DNA of 14,723 nt from positions 1-14,723 of the forward strand of contig JAQXMG010000044.1 in NCBI GenBank assembly GCA_029012525.1, written 5' to 3'. This document shows positions 12,982-14,723 of this stretch, in pieces (the stretch's first letter is position 1; each line of letters starts with the position of its first letter). The stretch is from a bacterium (GTDB taxonomy: Bacteria > Bacillota_I > Bacilli_A > RF39 > UBA660). The position numbers and the translations under genes were made by a program. A model generated the notes under the pieces. The model searched no databases and was not told where the DNA came from. It saw nothing but the letters and a program-made list of their open reading frames with translations.

Positions 12982-14238
12982 ATGGAATATAGAAAAATTG
13001 ATAAATTGTCATATAACTTGCATTTAATTAAAACAGAAAACTTCAAGACGATTTTTTTTAAGTTTGTTTTTCGAGATAATATAAAAAAAGAGGATATAAC
13101 AATAAGAAATTTTTTGACAGAGATACTTGCATCATCAAGTAAAAAATATCCAACAACAAGATTTTTAAGCATACGTCAAGAAGAATTGTATAATTTAACT
13201 ATGAATTTTTCTAATAGAAGAATAGGGAGTCAAATATTATCTGAATTATGCTTTTCAATTATTGATCCTAAGTATACCGATGAACAATCTCTTGAAGAGT
13301 CAATTGCTTTTATGAATGATATTATTTTTAATCCAAATATAGAAAATAATTTATTTAATGAAAAAATGTTTAACATTACCTATGATTATTTAAAAGAAAG
13401 AATAGAAGAATTAAAAAATTATCCTGATTATTATGCTGAAAGTAGTATTAAACAAATTATGTGTAAGGATAATGCATTCTCATTTAATTTAACTGGTTAT
13501 ATGAATGACTTAGAAAAAATAACAAGAGAAAATTTAACAGAATATTATTATAACTTTATTAATAAAAATATACTTGATATATTTGTAGTGGGTAATATAG
13601 ATTTTTATGAAATAGAAAAATTAATTGATAAATATATAGTTTTAAAGGTATTAAAAAAGCCAAAAAAACAAATTCAAAATTATTACGAATCAAATAGAAA
13701 AAGAGCAAAAATGGTACAAGAAGAAAGTAATTTTAGCCAGTCAAAACTTTTAATTGGATGCCAAATTAAAAACCCAACTGAAAAAGAAAGAAAATATACG
13801 GCAGTATTATATAATATGATTTTAGGTAATTCTCCTGAGTCAAAGTTATTTAAAAATATAAGAGAAAAAAAATCACTTGCTTATGATGTATCATCATCTT
13901 ATTATAAAAATGATAATATTATTTTAATTAAAACTGGTATCAATAAGAATTCTTATGAAGATGCATTAAAAGGAATTAAAAAAGAAATTAAAGATATTAC
14001 TCTTGGTAAATTTAGTATGTCTCATTTAGATAATTGTAAAACTCTAATTAAAAGTTTATTAAATGAATTTACTGATTATCAAGGCTCTATTGCAGAATAC
14101 TATTTCAGTTTAGAATATCTAGATCAAGATACCATAAATATAAAAGAAAAAATGATTGACAGTATAACCAAAGATGATATTATTAATGTTTCTAAAAAGG
14201 TAGTAATTGATACAATTTACTTTTTAAAGGAGAAATAA
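12982..14238 (+). CDS. ymfF: M16 peptidase-like protein without zinc motif (YmfF type)
   Basis: 418-residue soluble M16-family (pitrilysin-fold) protein. It lacks the HxxEH zinc motif; the equivalent N-terminal segment reads FLTEILASSSKKYP (44-57). It keeps the second-half R/Y motif LFKNIREKKSLAYDV (289-303; R294, Y301), typical of M16 C-terminal domains. This is the pattern of the inactive partner in a two-subunit M16 peptidase, in which a catalytic subunit supplies zinc and this one supplies R and Y. The catalytic partner starts 2 nt downstream, and the pair follows ftsK as in Bacillus, so YmfF is the best name. In Bacillus the ymf pair has been linked to modification of elongation factor P. 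GAGGTGAG is a good ribosome binding site. Confidence 0.85.
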   Translation: MEYRKIDKLSYNLHLIKTENFKTIFFKFVFRDNIKKEDITIRNFLTEILASSSKKYPTTRFLSIRQEELYNLTMNFSNRRIGSQILSELCFSIIDPKYTDEQSLEESIAFMNDIIFNPNIENNLFNEKMFNITYDYLKERIEELKNYPDYYAESSIKQIMCKDNAFSFNLTGYMNDLEKITRENLTEYYYNFINKNILDIFVVGNIDFYEIEKLIDKYIVLKVLKKPKKQIQNYYESNRKRAKMVQEESNFSQSKLLIGCQIKNPTEKERKYTAVLYNMILGNSPESKLFKNIREKKSLAYDVSSSYYKNDNIILIKTGINKNSYEDALKGIKKEIKDITLGKFSMSHLDNCKTLIKSLLNEFTDYQGSIAEYYFSLEYLDQDTINIKEKMIDSITKDDIINVSKKVVIDTIYFLKEK

Positions 14239-14240
14239 AA

Positions 14241-14723
14241 ATGAAAGAGATAAATATTAATAATTTTGAAGAAAAATTATATTATGAAAAATTAGATAAT
14301 GGCTTTGAAGTTTATTTAGTTCCTTTAAAAAATAAAAACAATTATAATATATCTTTAGGAGTAAAATATGGTAATTGTTATACTGATTTTATGGTTGATG
14401 GAAAAATTTATAAAACACCATCTGGAGTTGCTCATTTTTTAGAACATAAATTATTCGAAAGAGAAAACAATGTTAGTCCATTTGATTACTATTCAAAATC
14501 TGGAACTAGTGTAAATGCCTGTACTTCTATTTTATATACTAACTATTATTGCGTTGGCAATAATGCATTTAGTGAAAATTTAGATTATCTTTTAAAATGG
14601 GTTACTAATATATATATTACAGATGAAAATGTAGCTAAAGAAAAAGGTATTATTTTAGAAGAAGAAAGAATGTATGAAGATAATCCAGATAGAGTTTTAA
14701 ATGAAAGATCAAGAGCTAATCTT
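14241..14723 (+). CDS. ymfH: M16 zinc peptidase (YmfH type), 3' truncated by window end
   Basis: First 161 residues of an M16 metallopeptidase; the gene runs off the window. It contains the inverted zinc motif H65-F-L-E68-H69 in SGVAHFLEHKLFE and the third ligand glutamate (E141 by alignment) in GIILEEERMYEDNP, so it is the catalytic subunit. AAAGGAG lies eight bases before the ATG, and the gene begins 2 nt after the ymfF-like stop, consistent with a co-translated heterodimer. About 260 further residues are expected beyond the edge. Confidence 0.9.
   Translation, partial: MKEININNFEEKLYYEKLDNGFEVYLVPLKNKNNYNISLGVKYGNCYTDFMVDGKIYKTPSGVAHFLEHKLFERENNVSPFDYYSKSGTSVNACTSILYTNYYCVGNNAFSENLDYLLKWVTNIYITDENVAKEKGIILEEERMYEDNPDRVLNERSRANL

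Noticed and set aside
12794..13172. Minus-strand frames opposite deoD and the ymfF-like gene
   Set aside because: They cover well-supported genes and show no recognisable protein features.
1..14723. TGA read as tryptophan (Mollicutes code)
   Set aside because: All genes but ftsK reach family length under the standard code, tryptophan is encoded by TGG, and the ftsK interruption is TAA. TGA is also absent as a stop here, but the sample is too small to conclude anything.

Overview
This window is AT-rich DNA from a walled low-GC Gram-positive bacterium (Bacillota). The evidence is a class B penicillin-binding protein with a PASTA domain next to MraY, a DnaD–Nth pair, an FtsK/SpoIIIE translocase followed by the M16 pair YmfF/YmfH, strong AGGAGG-type ribosome binding sites, and stops that are almost all TAA or TAG. 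All the genes read full length in the standard bacterial code, with one exception (ftsK). Very high A/T, a reduced intergenic complement and dockerin/cohesin-type surface proteins suggest an uncultured gut Bacilli lineage near Erysipelotrichales/RF39. That placement is inference.

Layout. The left end (10–2977, minus strand) holds a two-gene cell-wall unit, the division transpeptidase followed by mraY. A divergent promoter region with two related short palindromes separates it from dnaD and nth (3124–4396, plus strand, overlapping by 14 nt). The nth–tRNA gap carries three tandem hairpins, and minus-strand signals there suggest a small unannotated RNA of about 110 nt. A tRNA-Cys(GCA) with encoded CCA, its own promoter and a terminator follows on the minus strand.

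The centre (4842–8543, plus) is a two-gene secreted/surface unit. The first gene encodes a peptidoglycan hydrolase with two SH3 domains, a glucosaminidase-type catalytic domain, a cadherin-like domain and a C-terminal type I dockerin. The second encodes a membrane-anchored protein with an N-terminal cohesin-like domain, a cadherin-like domain, one transmembrane helix and a charged cytoplasmic tail. The obvious hypothesis is a cohesin–dockerin pair that holds an autolysin at the cell surface. A perfect bidirectional terminator separates this unit from a convergent DUF4186 gene.

Next (9080–9706) comes an unknown protein built from four ~28-residue repeats, preceded by a perfect 24-bp palindrome placed like an operator. 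The right part (9864–14723) is ftsK, deoD, ymfF and ymfH. This resembles the spoIIIE–ymfF–ymfH neighbourhood of Bacillus, with a purine nucleoside phosphorylase in between. The ftsK reading frame is cut by one in-frame TAA just before the motor domain, with no frameshift and otherwise intact family sequence on both sides.

The most interesting items are the dockerin/cohesin autolysin pair, the candidate small RNA, the interrupted ftsK, the 28-residue repeat protein with its palindromic operator, and a recurring 16-bp promoter core found upstream of mraY, the autolysin and ftsK.
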